Assembly: GCF_020283565.1 (NCBI RefSeq)
Contig: NC_060060.1
Coordinates: 24,986,001 to 25,050,000, forward strand
Direction: 5' to 3'
DNA length: 64,000 bases
From: Trifolium pratense
Lineage: Eukaryota; Streptophyta; Magnoliopsida; Fabales; Fabaceae
Shown one piece after another: positions 10,337 through 21,493 of this stretch. Position 1 is the first letter of the stretch; each line of letters begins with the position of its first letter. The notes beneath the pieces are model-generated. The model made no database searches and was not told the origin of the DNA. It was given only the letters and a program-made list of their open reading frames with translations. Both the position numbers and the translations under genes were made by a program.

Positions 10337-12503
10337 TGTAACACCCCATTTTTCAAAGCATAAAAAGGGGTATTTTTTTTTTTTTAAAACAACACGCTTA
10401 AATAAAATGGCGCGCGTGAACGCCCGCAGCTATCTCGGCAATTCGTCATTCAATAGAAAATAAATATAACATCAACACATTATATTACAGGGCTTCCTCG
10501 AAGCAAAGTGTGTACCTGAATAATTTACATACGGCAGATACATTAAGTTCATCAACCAAAAGACACGAGTTATGAACCGAAAATATCACAAGGCCAAAAG
10601 GCACTAAACATGTCCGAGTATAAATGTATAAGACATACAGTCATCCAAAATACAAACTAAGCCCTAAGCCTACCAAAATGTAGCCTAACAAGCGCTACTC
10701 TCTACACTTTCGCGCGCCCTAAAATAAGCAGCGTACAATCCATAAGTTTCTCCCAAAATTTTTTTAACGAAACTAAACCTATCCACAAAGGTCTAGAGGT
10801 GTCTAAGGCACTTCCTAACACTCTCGGATAGTGATTCCAAGTTCTCCCCATAGTGATTAAAAATTCACAAAGTTAAATGCACTATTTCTTGCTACGCGAA
10901 AATAATTTCGTTTCAAAACAAACTATGAAACACATTTAGTTCCAACCCAAAGTAATCAATTCCACATACTAAAACCATTTGAAAGCAACCCATGAACTCT
11001 TTAAAAAAATTTCACAAAAATAAAAGTTTACTCGCATCACAAGTTACAAGTTTTTCCTTTCAAATAAAAACCCTATAACCATTCTTTTAAAACCTATGAT
11101 CACTCACTAATATCATGATCATTTTCTTATCATTGTGGACTTAGAAAATTTTGAAACTCTTGATCCTTTAACAAGGGGGGTGCCACGGCCAATCAACAAA
11201 AACAAGGCCAACACTCACAATTTTTCCATTACAAAATCCTAGTGATAATCTACTAGTTCTTAAAGTCATTTAATTGATCAATCAAACCATTTTAAGAATT
11301 CAAATCAAAATTTCTAAAATGTTCATCAATTACTCAAGAACACCAAATTATAATTTTTCTTGTTTCTCAAAACAACTTAATAATCTAACATCCATTTTGT
11401 CACAAAGTTCATAACTAACTTCAAAAATAAATTCACAAAACAATTACTCATGGTTATGATCATTTCAAATTTTCTCATCAAAACCCTAACTCAAAATTTT
11501 GTGAAAACTTAAATCACCATGGGAATCAACACCTACTTAACTTAAATGTACTAGTTAAACCCTCATGAACACTTTTATGTAACCAAAACTAAATGAAACT
11601 AAATTCTAGGAAATTTTCTCTCAAGAACATAATCATATTTTTCTTAACATCTAAGAGTTTGAACCAATCAAAAGAAGGGAGGAGGTTAGTTACCTCAAGT
11701 GAAGGTGATTTCCTTAGCAAGTCTATGATCCAAAGAGCAAGAATCCAAGCTTTGTAGAAGAAAACAAAATTTGAATGAAGAAGGTGGTGAGGAAATGGAG
11801 TATTGGCCGAGGAAGAGAAATGAGGGAGTATATATCATTCTTGCTCTTTGATTCAATGTGGTATAACATCATTCCTAATGTGGTCTTGATCAATTTTGGC
11901 CATTGGATCAAAAGGAAAAGTCTCTAGGCCAATCCTAGCCCTTGGATCAAGTCTTGGTCACCAAGACAACTTTCATAAATATCTAGATATTTTCCTTCTC
12001 ACGCCTCACAGCTCTCGCGCGCCGCGACGAACAAAACTTGTAAAAACAGAAAACCTACGGAATAAAAGTCCGTCTTAAGACATTTCCAAAACTTATCGCC
12101 GAATCTTTTTCCGCGACTGTAATTTTCTTCCACACTCCTGAAAATTATTCTCAGGACATATCCTAACTCGCGCAGATATATAAAACTTCCATCTAAAATT
12201 CTACGGAATTCAGAAGCCGTAAAATTTTACAACAGCGGGTAAAATTCCTACTCGTTTTTCCAAAAACAAGAATAATCCAAAACTCGTCATTCTGAAAATG
12301 CATAAACCTTCTCATACATAAAAGAGGATTACAGCCCAAAAGTCTGTGCCTTTTCAGCGCACGAGTACAAAACAGACTTAAACTCAGCAAAAATGCCGTT
12401 ATTACAACGATACTTACAAAACGACTTAAACAAAAACCCTAAAGTTTTTATCCAATATTTATTTTCCTTACACAAAATAAACTGTGAAATTACGGGTCTT
12501 ACA
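10337..12503 (+). mobile_element. Solo LTR (2167 bp), Ty3-type ends
   Basis: The sequence starts TGTAACACCCC and ends GGGTCTTACA. It is flanked by a perfect 5 bp duplication GACTT at 10332-10336 and 12504-12508. No polyprotein is present. TGTAACACCC...TTACA termini are typical of plant Ty3/gypsy (chromovirus) LTRs. The short open frames inside (for example 12329-12661 minus) are incidental. Confidence 0.85.
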
Positions 12504-12509
12504 GACTTG

Positions 12510-12803
12510 GTTTCAAAAACAACCAAAATTGTTTTCATGTAACCATGGCTTGCCAAAAATACAACTTTTTCTCTCACAAGTTTACAAAAAGGTTTGGTTG
12601 GCTCATAATATGGCTCGGTTTCCACCGATATTAGTTTAGTTACACAAAATTTGGACACCAAATACTCTTACTTTAGACACATGGCAGCATTTGAAGCAAG
12701 GTTATTTGTGGGTTTTTCAGAACAATCAACTTTCTTATATAGATTAGATATTTTTTTTTAAATCTCAAGATCTTAAAAGCACTACTTTTAAGATTATATT
12801 ACT
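12510..12803. other. Intergenic, nothing recognised
   Basis: Unique-looking AT-rich sequence between the solo LTR and the next MITE. No gene, repeat boundary or RNA could be supported. Confidence 0.4.
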
Positions 12804-12804
12804 A

Positions 12805-13086
12805 CTCCTTCTGTTCCAAAATGTAAGTCGTTTTGACCATATTACACAAATTAAGAAATGTGATTAATCTTGTATGAAAAAGAGAAATTATGAGTTAGCT
12901 TACAAAATTGTCCTTCATTAATGGTATGAGAAAAATAAATTGAAGAATTGAAAGAAGATAAAAAAAAAATAGTTAAGGGTATAATAGGAAAAAAAAACAT
13001 TAAATGTTTCATTGATAATGTAAAGTGACTTATAATTTGATACAATTATTTTTCTCAAAGTAACTTACATTTTGGAATAGAGGGAG
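12805..13086. mobile_element. Stowaway-type MITE
   Basis: Ends CTCCTTCTGTTCCAAAATGT and its diverged complement ACATTTTGGAATAGAGGGAG bound 282 bp. TA duplications lie at 12803-12804 and 13087-13088. The interior is AT-rich with no coding capacity. Confidence 0.88.
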
Positions 13087-13089
13087 TAT

Positions 13090-16000
13090 CATTTTTGTTT
13101 CCTTAATCATTGCCTCAGGGACACTGTTTAGCATTTTTTCTATTTTGCTTATTCGAATCTAGGGAGAATAATTAGGCCTAACAAGTCCTCGAATAAGGGT
13201 TAGGTACATTGGCAAGCATAAGTCTTGGCTCAGTCCAGAATAGAGTTATCATTCTAAAGTGTAAGAGTAGTGACTTAAGGTAAGAAATGTGATTTTTGCA
13301 TCATTCTTAACATTGGCTCAGTCGATATAAGTTTTGTATTGTCAAAGATGAATGGTCTGTGGAAAGAAATGCGATTTTTGCATCATTCTTAACAAGAGGT
13401 GTCTGGGTTGGTACCACATGATCCTATTGGCGAGGACATGGGTCACATACAAGTTGCCTTATAGAAAAGTTCTACAAAATGTGTCATCGAGCACGAATGA
13501 TACAATTCAGGAGGATACTTGTCGTGCAGAAGTTTCCTCGTTGAAAGTCTTTGAGCGGATAAATCTTTTATACTGTAGTGAGCATAATAATGCCAGTTGA
13601 TTAACCTGGACATCGAGCATGTTTTTGTATCAAAGTACATGTGTCAAACTTTTTTGTCAAAGATAGTTGAAAAATTATCCAGTGCATTTAATAAAAGGAC
13701 GCAGTTACATGGTAAGGATGATGTGGACTGTCCCATAAGTTAAGAGAATAGGCAAATTAGAATTTTTTGTTTTATAATTTAAAATACAAGTTTAAATGTG
13801 CATTGTCTGATTAAGATTAGACAGTTTCCCATGACTGACTGCATGAATGCGGATTCTTGTCAACCGTAGGAAAACTCAATTCAATATAATTAATAGTAGT
13901 ATACAAATATGCATACTTTTTAGTTGTATTTTGAATAAATAAAATAAGCTTTTATTAAAGTTTATTGGAACTATTTACTTGTTTTTGTTGCTTTTATATT
14001 ATTAGGTATAATAAATTCTTGGAATATGAAGAAAAGAGTGGTTTTGATATATTTTAAGGTGCCATAAAGATCAAGACTTGTTTTATAGTAGTGGAAGACA
14101 TTCATTAATGAAGAAAAAGATGAAAAATCAATGCAAATCAAAGTTGTTCGTAAGCCATAAAGGTCAAGAAACTGTCTTTAATAGTCGAATACATGAAAAG
14201 TCACATTTTTGCTATCTTTGGATCCTGCCATGGGCGTGACAAGCTCTACGGAGGCTTGGGACGCATCTCCCACGTCCCACAGTGTCTTTGCATGGAGGTG
14301 GCAGCCCTAGAAACTGAAAATTTTAGTTATTGTCTCTTTAGTTCACTCTTTGTTGTCCATTATCTGAAATAATGCCTTAATGACCACTGAGATTTGTGAA
14401 ATCAAAGTTCTTTAGGTTATAAATAGGACATCGTAAACTTACATTTCTCACTCTTGTTAATCTATTCCAATGTTGCAATACATGTTTTTAGTTTTAGTTT
14501 TTGTTTCTTTAGGTTTTTTTTTTTTAAGCAAAAAAAGGTGGTAGCAGAAAGCTAACCAACCCAAAATATATAGATACTAAAAGATAGGAGACAACAAAAT
14601 AAGATGGAGGAGACATAACACCAAAACTCCATCAAACACAATATTTAAAGGTAGTAAAACCTCGCTCGTTCTCATCAAACACAAAGTTTTTATTTTGTTT
14701 TCATTGTGTGCTTTTGTTGATAGATTTTTCAAATATCACCTTATCCAATCTTATTGTACTCAACTATGATACATCTTTAATGTGGATCGAATTACCAAAA
14801 AACGAAAGATCGATGTCAGAACTATAAGGTTGAACGAACAAGCACTTTGAAGTATGAGAATGACTTAAATGTGCTTGAGATGATATAACCTAAACTGTGT
14901 TATGAATTCTACTAAAGTAATAGTAACTCATAAGAATATAGGCCCACTTTAATTTAGAATATACTTATGCAAATTAGTCTGTTAATTATCTCGAGAGATG
15001 ACATTTGCTATAAAGTCCGTTACACGTCACCTCAAATTATACCTTGTATACTGTGTTGGTGTATTTATTTATTTTTTTTGGTTTAATTGGTATCTTTATT
15101 TGAATTCTCCTAAAAAAATTTATAGAAAATAAACAAAAATTTTAATTTATCTTGTATACTGTGTTGGTGTCAAAATTTATCTTTTGCATTTTCCTAAAAA
15201 AATTAATTATTCAAAATTTGAACACGACTCCTGTAAAATAGATGGGCCGAACCCCGACCAGAGAATTCATTGATCGTAGACCCTAGTCTATATGAAAGGA
15301 AGGATAGAGTCGTCATCATCATTGAAATAATAGGTCCCGAACCAAGTTGCACTTAGTACTCTATTTTTTTGTTTTTAAAACACTAAAATATTTTTTGTTT
15401 TTAAAACACTGAAAAAGTGACAAGAATACTTTATTTATTTATGTTTTTGAAAAAGGACACATAAAAGGACTGGTGTATGTGCTGATGCCACGAGTTTAAC
15501 AGGCATAGATAAACGTGTGAGTACGGTTGTTTGGAGGAGACCCAGTGAACTGTAGGCTGTAGCAATAGTAACAAAACCATGAAAACGACCCTTCCGCGTC
15601 CCTAAAGACAGCAATCAGTACTACTGCTTGCTTCAATTAGTAATACTCCCCTATAATTGGTCTAAATTACAAGCACTCGTTTAAGTATACTTAAATAAAA
15701 TTTTTGTGAAATTTGACACATTGAAACTAAAATGTTTCGGTTTTTAAATATATTATTTATTTAAATGAAATACTTAAAAGAATATTCGGAAGGCACTAGT
15801 CAGCAAAAAATGTCATGTTAATGTGTGTTCTTAAGACACATGCTAAGATACTTAAAGTATAGCCCAAGAGTACTTAGATGTTGTGACGCGGTTCGATACC
15901 ATGCCTTTGGCATAAAGTAGTGTTGAAATTCTTAGGAAGAGTTTGTTACTCATTTTAGTCTTAGAAAACTTGAGAGATTTGTCTCTGCAGTTGTAGGAAT

Positions 16001-16250
16001 ATTCAGTTTACGCCAAAAAAAATATTCACATTTTTATATTTAATGATTAAAAAAATTCATTCTTATAAGATTAAATGCATAATTGAAAAAAAAATTGCAT
16101 TTTTCTTCCCAACATGGACGCACATATTAATATTTTTCAAAAGAAATTGTGAGCAATTTTATAAAATTATTTTTCTTTAATGATATTTGAAAAGTATATT
16201 AAAGAATTGAAAAAATAGAGAATAATATATAATTAAGGGTTGAAGAGAAT
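13090..16250. other. Intergenic; short repeats only
   Basis: No gene was found. A direct repeat of about 35 bp (core GATTTTTGCATCATTCTTAA) lies at about 13283-13318 and 13365-13396. CTTGTATACTGTGTTGGTGT is repeated near 15043 and 15150. A Box-B-like GGTTCGATACC near 15890 may mark an old SINE. The open frame 13352-13600 has no recognisable similarity and I do not call it a gene. Confidence 0.45.
14516..14665 (-). mobile_element. Possible 3' end of a LINE (L1-type), minus orientation
   Basis: A (T)14 tract is followed by AAGCAAAAAAAGGTGGTAGC and AGAAAGCTAACCAACCCAAA. On the minus strand this reads as a TTGGGTTGGTTAGCTTTCTG tail leading to poly(A), resembling plant L1 3' ends. No target duplication was found, so this is tentative. 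Confidence 0.35.
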
Positions 16251-16251
16251 A

Positions 16252-16274
16252 TATATATATATATATATATATAT
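16252..16274. repeat. (AT)n microsatellite, left of the palindromic element
   Basis: About 23 bp of alternating A/T directly abut the palindromic MITE at 16275. Confidence 0.95.
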
Positions 16275-16670
16275 GGGGAGGGATCAAATTACACCGGTGT
16301 AACATTTGAGTAATGTTACACCGCTCAATAACGCTTTAACGAATACAAATTTTACAAAATCGACCGTCGGATTGAAAACTTATATCGTATAGATCATCCA
16401 TGTTAAATTTTACAAAATTCTAAAATCGTTTGATATGTTTTTTAGATAGATCAAGATTAACGGTATTCAATAAAAACGCATAAACCATTAATTTTGATCT
16501 ATCTAAAAAACATATCAAACGATTTTAGAATTTTATAAAATTTAACATAGATAATCTAGACGATATAAGCTTTCAATCCAACGGTGGATTTTGTAAAATT
16601 TGTATTCGTTGAAGCATTATTGAGCGGTGTAACATTACTCAAATGTTACACCGGTGTAATTTGATCCCTC

Positions 16671-16673
<3 letters not shown>
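16275..16673. mobile_element. 399 bp palindromic foldback MITE inserted in a (TA)n tract (family P, copy 1)
   Basis: The left arm starts GGGGAGGGATCAAATTACAC and the right arm ends GTGTAATTTGATCCCTCCCC. Complementarity continues almost to the centre near 16475 (GATCTATCTAAAAAACATAT facing its complement), so nearly the whole element is one hairpin. (TA)n lies on both sides. The inner arm (CTCAATAACG, GATTGAAA, ATAGATCAT) is shared with copies at 46258-46655 and about 34735-35012, but the outermost 50-60 bp differ between copies. Confidence 0.9.

Positions 16674-16731
<58 letters not shown>
16674..16731. repeat. (TA)n microsatellite, right of the palindromic element
   Basis: About 58 bp of alternating T/A directly follow the palindromic MITE. 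The minus-strand open frame of repeated Tyr-Ile codons here is an artefact of this repeat. Confidence 0.97.
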
Positions 16732-16735
<4 letters not shown>

Positions 16736-16965
16736 TCATTTGCATTGTAAAGATAAATTGGAACAAATGAATTAAGTAAAAAGTGGGGAGGAGATCTCTC
16801 AAGTGACTTTATTTTCGAGTGCAATTTTGATTCATGTCACATTAGTTCGAATTTTAGAACTTGAAATCAACTCTATAACCCTAAATTTGGTTGTTTCTTG
16901 AATTTTTGTGGGGGTGGGGGGACGAGAAGATTGGGAGACTTAAAAAGAAAAACACAAAATATATA

Positions 16966-17218
16966 CTTCCTCTGTTCCAAATTGATTGACACAGTTGACT
17001 ATTTCACGCATGCCGATGCATAATTTTGAAGATTAATACTTTAAATTATATTATAATAAAAATTTGATATTTTGAAAATACTCATCGAGACGAATCCAAC
17101 AACATCTTATATGCTAATATTTATTTTTATTTATTATTATTAGAAAAATATGGTCAAAACAATATGTGTGAATAGTGCAATATAGTCAATTGTGTCAATT
17201 AATTTGGGACGGAAGGAG
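16966..17218. mobile_element. Stowaway-type MITE (family S1, copy 1)
   Basis: Ends CTTCCTCTGTTCCAAATTGA and TTAATTTGGGACGGAAGGAG bound 253 bp, flanked by TA at 16964-16965 and 17219-17220. The interior segment TTTTGAAAATACTCATCGAG, followed by CAACAACATCTTATATGCTA, recurs in the copy at 49969-50218. Confidence 0.9.
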
Positions 17219-17260
17219 TATCTAGATTGTTTATGCTGCAAAAACCATGTTATTTGTTTT

Positions 17261-17440
17261 GAAAATTTCTCTTCCCACCCCCACGTTTCTTTTACATCCC
17301 CTAACTGATGTTTTTGCCCTTGAAAGGTATTTCGGTTTCTACGAACCGATATTTTTCCATCATTTAAAAATTTCGGTTAAAATGGCAAAATAAAATTTTA
17401 TGGGGTATAAAAGAAACGTGGGGTCAGAAGAGAAATTATC
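17261..17440. mobile_element. Mutator-like MITE, 9 bp TSD ATTTGTTTT
   Basis: The terminal inverted repeat GAAAATTTCTCTTCCCACCC pairs with the right end GGGGTCAGAAGAGAAATTATC. ATTTGTTTT is duplicated at 17252-17260 and 17441-17449. Nine-base duplications are characteristic of Mutator-like elements. The 180 bp length is too short to encode a protein. Confidence 0.75.
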
Positions 17441-17572
17441 ATTTGTTTTTCTACTGGTTGAAGAATTGGGCCTGAATTGTTCGCAGCCCTGTTTAGCTCA
17501 ATAGAAAGGTTTAGATTTTTATTTTTCTTTCTTTTGATAGAAGCAAGGTTTGAATTTGTACCAAAAAAAATA

Positions 17573-17787
17573 CTCTTTCCGTCCCAAATCTTTAGTCATT
17601 TTAAGAAATTAATGCACATTTAGTTATATTTTACTATTTGTACTCTTACTAAAGTTAAAACATTAATTAAATATATTTTATCTTTTTTAATAAAGTAAGC
17701 GTAAAAATGACTTTACTTATCATTTTTTATCATTTCTTAATCTCCGTGCAAAACTCCAAAAGGACTCATGTTTTGGGACAGAGGGAG
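17573..17787. mobile_element. Stowaway-type MITE
   Basis: Ends CTCTTTCCGTCCCAAATCTT and ATGTTTTGGGACAGAGGGAG bound 215 bp, flanked by TA at 17571-17572 and 17788-17789. Confidence 0.85.
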
Positions 17788-17789
17788 TA

Positions 17790-18461
17790 GCAATTTTTTT
17801 TCTTTTTCCCGAGTGTAGAAGAATCAAGGTTTGAATATAGGATTGTTTCAAAAAAAGGTTTGAATATGGGCATAATTAATATCATGAATTTTTTTCTTTA
17901 ATAGAACCCGAATTTCATTTGTAGTAGAAAATATTTTTTTGCAAAATTTTATTTACCTCTCGGTGTAACTCTAAATTAGTGAACCCTTTCTCTAAAAGTC
18001 AAAAGGATAATACTTAAAAAAAAACATATACTTTGAAAAAAAAAACATAACTTATAAATTTATAATAGTAACCCCACTCCTCTTTTGACATGTGTCATCT
18101 ATTTTTGTGAACTTTTTCTCTAAAAGAAAAAAAAAACTTTCTATCCAAAGATTGTGACAAGCCACTTTGTCACTTAAGATGACACATCATCACCTCTAAT
18201 AAAACTACTTAATTAACGGATAAGGTTAAACCCCAAAAGAAGAAGAAGACGATAATGAGTATGTGATACATGATGAGGGAGCAATATGAGAGACAATCTA
18301 AGGGAGGAATATGTTGATATAGAATAAGAAGCTGTAGGGAAAAGGAAGAAGAAGAAAAAAAGAATTTTAGTTTTCTTTTCTTGACTTATTGGATTTCCAA
18401 AACAAATTATATTAGAGCCTAAATTGTGAACTTATTTCTTGGATTTAGGAGGTCTCCCTTT
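17790..18461. other. Intergenic, nothing recognised
   Basis: AT-rich sequence with GAAGAAGAAG-type purine runs near 18240 and 18345. No gene, RNA or bounded repeat is supported. Confidence 0.4.
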
Positions 18462-18893
18462 TCACTTTGTCTTAGATACAACCTGAATGAAAATTCTCAA
18501 ACTAACACAAGATATAGTTTTACTTTTACCAACCCCATGGATATAAATAAATTTGTCCAAAAAATTGTCAAAAACAAAAAATGTGTCAAAAAAACACCAA
18601 CTTAAAAGCAATACATTTCCATGTACCAAAAAAGCAATACGTTTCCATGGAAGAAACGGGCCTAAATAAAGGATGTTCATAAAAAGTTGAATTTTCCAAC
18701 TCTCATCTCCGGGAAAAGAAAAGGCAACCCTTTTAATCTTGTGATCATTTATCCACTCAATTAAGCAATGAATCAATTTTGAGACCAACAAATGTGACAC
18801 TCCAATAATAATATTGAAGAAACAGGTTTCTTTTTTTATATTTTCAACATTGAATTTCACCACTGTTTCCAATACCAAGATCAATTTGAACAT
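18462..18893 (-). pseudogene. Decayed inverted paralogue of the unknown membrane protein at 32481-33266
   Basis: The minus-strand translation contains FNIIIGVSHLLVSKLIHCLI followed by EWINDHKIK, then FPGDESWKIQLFMN and GNVLLLSWCFF. These align with FNIIIGVLHLLVSKLIHHLI, EWINDRKIK, FPEKNSELENSTF and GNVLLISWCFSG of the protein at 32481-33266. Nucleotide similarity reaches back into a segment like GATTGGTATTGGAAACAGTG but one base is lost there, breaking the frame. The N-terminal third is missing. The segment matching residues about 160-176 is lost, and a short stretch (ATGGAAACGTATTGCTTTTT-like) is duplicated. It therefore reads as a relic in opposite orientation, about 14 kb from the intact copy. 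Confidence 0.75.
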
Positions 18894-18899
18894 TTCAAC

Positions 18900-19880
18900 A
18901 TCAAGATCAGTTTACACAAACCAGCATCACCCGACCGGCGACCGCGCATTTTGGGTCCATCAAAATAAATTACATAACAAATTCAAATTAGAGTCAAGTG
19001 AGACGAACATAAAGGTCAAGTGAGAATACATGTGGATGGGGCATGGGACTTCTAAACGTGATTGGAAACAGATCGAATATGCTTTTGTTAAGAGTGGTTC
19101 TCAGCTTCTTGATCATTTTTATGTACATGGGAGACGTATAGACAGTGAGTGATGGTTGAGTTGAGTTGTTGTGGGTATTGTTTTGCACCTTTCAAATTTT
19201 GGCATATATGCCCATGAATTCAAATTCAAAATTGGAATGGTAGAACATTGTTGTTGTAGTTGTATGGTAGGACATATATATTGCTTAACTTTTAAGCCAC
19301 AGGATAAGAGACATGATAAATAATTATATCACATTCTATTTTAATTTAGTGTTTAGTAAGACATATGATTAGGATAAGTTAATCCAGAAACTTATTATAT
19401 TTTGTCTCTCTAGTTAAAAAAATTATTTTGAATTTGAGTTGAATTACCAGCAGGATAGCATAATAAAATAATTTATTAATTTATTTTATAAAATATATTT
19501 TAAAATATAAAATAAAAACAATAAAATAATAAAATAATTATTTTTTAATATATACACGATTTTTTAACAAGGATAATTTTGTAATTTATATCATCTATAA
19601 AATCAAAATTATACTAGAGGTTGAGTTATTAACTATTTAATTGTAAAATAGGGTTGACAAAAGATTGGATCCACCGGTGTTGTTTTAATTGTTTGTAATT
19701 TTCTTTTTGGGTTGACCTACAACATTTTGTGTGGATTCACTCAGTTAGATTTTGTTCCCCAATTTTTGTATTTTGTAACTTTTTTTTTCTTTCTTAAATA
19801 TATTATTACAGTATACATGCAATAATATTAACTTATAAAAAATGTATACTTAATATAAAATAAATAACCTAAAAGTAATT
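18900..19880. other. Intergenic, nothing recognised
   Basis: Low-complexity AT-rich sequence with no coding potential I can support. Any promoter or 5' part of the relic at 18462-18893 has decayed beyond recognition. Confidence 0.35.
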
Positions 19881-19884
19881 AGAG

Positions 19885-20020
19885 TTTTTTTTTTGTTGTC
19901 AAATAACATAGTGGCTAAAATTCCATTATTGTGAATAAGTAGAGTGTTTGGGATTCAAACCCTGACTTCGACGTATATTATATATAATGTGATGTCTCTA
20001 CCAATTGAGTTAAGTTTATC
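19885..20020 (-). mobile_element. tRNA-derived SINE (family A), minus orientation
   Basis: A (T)10 tract is followed by TGGCTAAAATTCCATTATTG, GAATAAGTAGAGTGTTTGGG and ATTCAAACCCTGACTTCG. Read on the minus strand it has a Box-B-like GGTTTGAATCCC and a CACTCTACTTATTC...GGAATTTTAGCCACTA tail. The copies at 34370-34506 and 61079-61207 share this tail. No target duplication was fixed. Confidence 0.6.
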
Positions 20021-20109
20021 AATATTAAAAATAATTATGGTTTTTTATTTGGTAAGAAAGGATACAAAACAACAACAAAATCTTTGTAACTAACTTTGCG
20101 AACAACAAA

Positions 20110-20261
20110 ACCAATCATTAGTTGTTTCAGTGGTGATTAATGTTGAACTTGATAGGGAGGATCATGGTTCGATCTCCATAACTACAATCAGGAGGGAGCT
20201 GGAACGACTTGATGTCAGAACTGACCCCTTAACCAGATTAAACTGGTGGTGAAAAGAAAAA
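20110..20261 (+). mobile_element. tRNA-derived SINE (family B), copy 1, 18 bp TSD
   Basis: A 152 bp insertion starts ACCAATCATTAGTTG. It has an A-box-like CAGTGGTGATTAATG, a B-box-like GGTTCGATCTCC, and a 3' part GATGTCAGAACTGACCCC followed by a purine-rich AAAAGAAAA tail. AACTTTGCGAACAACAAA (20092-20109) is repeated as AACTTTACGAACAACAAA (20262-20279), one mismatch. It is the same family as 31802-31952. Confidence 0.85.
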
Positions 20262-20279
20262 AACTTTACGAACAACAAA

Positions 20280-21390
20280 GATTTCAAATGATCAAAGTTT
20301 TAAGTCTAGCTTGCAAGCTTCAAAACAAAATAATCAAAGTGCAAAACCTTGAATTAACTAAAGTTATGATTCACATAATAAGAAGGTTAGGGCGTATTGG
20401 TTGGGTGTGTTTGATTAGTCTAAATTCATCAATCGATTCTATTTCTTTTTTCTCTCATTTCTTTCTATCCAACTAAACATAGCATTAAAGAGCCTAAGCA
20501 AATCAAAGTTTTTTTTTTGTAAGAAGGTGAAAAACACATCAAAGTTATAATTAATTAATCTGAGTTCGATAATTATAAAGTATATTGTGAATTTTACAGG
20601 GTGTGAGATATTTTTTTTTTTTTGGTAAAGAGGGTGTGAGATGTATTATTTACTATTTAGGGTAAAAGGTAAAAAACTTAGGATGAATTTGGTGAATGTA
20701 CATAATTTTAGTGATTTTTTATTTTTTTATTTTTTATGTGGGTTGAATGATTTATTGAGCTGTGTCTGAGGAAAATCGTTATTCATATTTTATCTTCAAT
20801 TTTGCAATTTTACAAATCATTAATACTCATTTACTTACCCAATTCAAATCGTCAAATTGAGTGAATCGAAACAAATATGTACACTTCTGCACATATTAGT
20901 AAAAAAAAATGTGTCAAAAAAAAGTAAAAAAAAAATAAAATACTGCATGAGCTTTGAAAATATCATTTTTTATAATAATTAAACTTATATATACATGTAC
21001 GGTTATTAATAAATACATACAATTCGTAAATTATACCTCTGTTAGTTACTCTTATTTTTTTTCAATAAAATTAATTAATGTTATATTTTTGGAAGCTAAA
21101 GTTTATATTTTTTTAAATAAATTTTGTACATAATATATATTAAATTTATTGAAAAGAGAAAGTGTGTGCAAAAAAAATTATCGACGGGTTAAAATGAAGA
21201 TATAATAGAATAGAAAGATAAGATGAAAAATACACTTCGTTAATTTGATGTTATTATTCGAAAAAGACTTTTAAAGAAGACTAAGGGAAGTATATATGAA
21301 TATGAATATGAATATGAATATGAATTTTATTTATTTATTTTAAGAAATATGAATTATTTTTTTGATAAGATGAATATGAATTATTGAAAT
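20280..21390. other. Intergenic upstream of the SPIRAL1-like gene
   Basis: AT-rich, with a short (GAATAT)n run at about 21297-21325 and several poly(T) tracts. No gene is supported; the distal promoter of the SPIRAL1-like gene must lie here. Confidence 0.4.
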
Positions 21391-21459
21391 GTGAGAAGCG
21401 CTATTTATAACGCACATACATCTATTCTTATACCCACTACTAACCACTCTGCCCTGTCC

Positions 21460-21493
21460 CTTCCATTTTCCAGATCTGCTTCTCCAACGAAAG
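21460..21493 (+). other. Probable non-coding first exon of the SPIRAL1-like gene
   Basis: A CT-rich leader (CCATTTTCCAGATCTGCTTC) ends CGAAAG|GTAACTCTC, a good donor. Acceptors lie at 23159 (CATGGCAG) and 23180 (TTTTCAG), just before the coding ATG. A 5'UTR intron of about 1.7 kb fits the position. The exon start is not determined. Confidence 0.5.

Noticed and set aside
13283..13396. Direct repeats resembling a CRISPR pair
   Set aside because: Only two imperfect copies in plant nuclear DNA with no regular spacing.
15880..15930. tRNA-gene-like GGTTCGATACC box
   Set aside because: No cloverleaf or complete A box could be built; at best an old SINE fragment. No tRNA or rRNA gene was found anywhere in the window.
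16639..16824. Open frame with a run of Tyr-Ile codons
   Set aside because: Produced by the (TA)n microsatellite; the same applies to both frames at 39285-39525.
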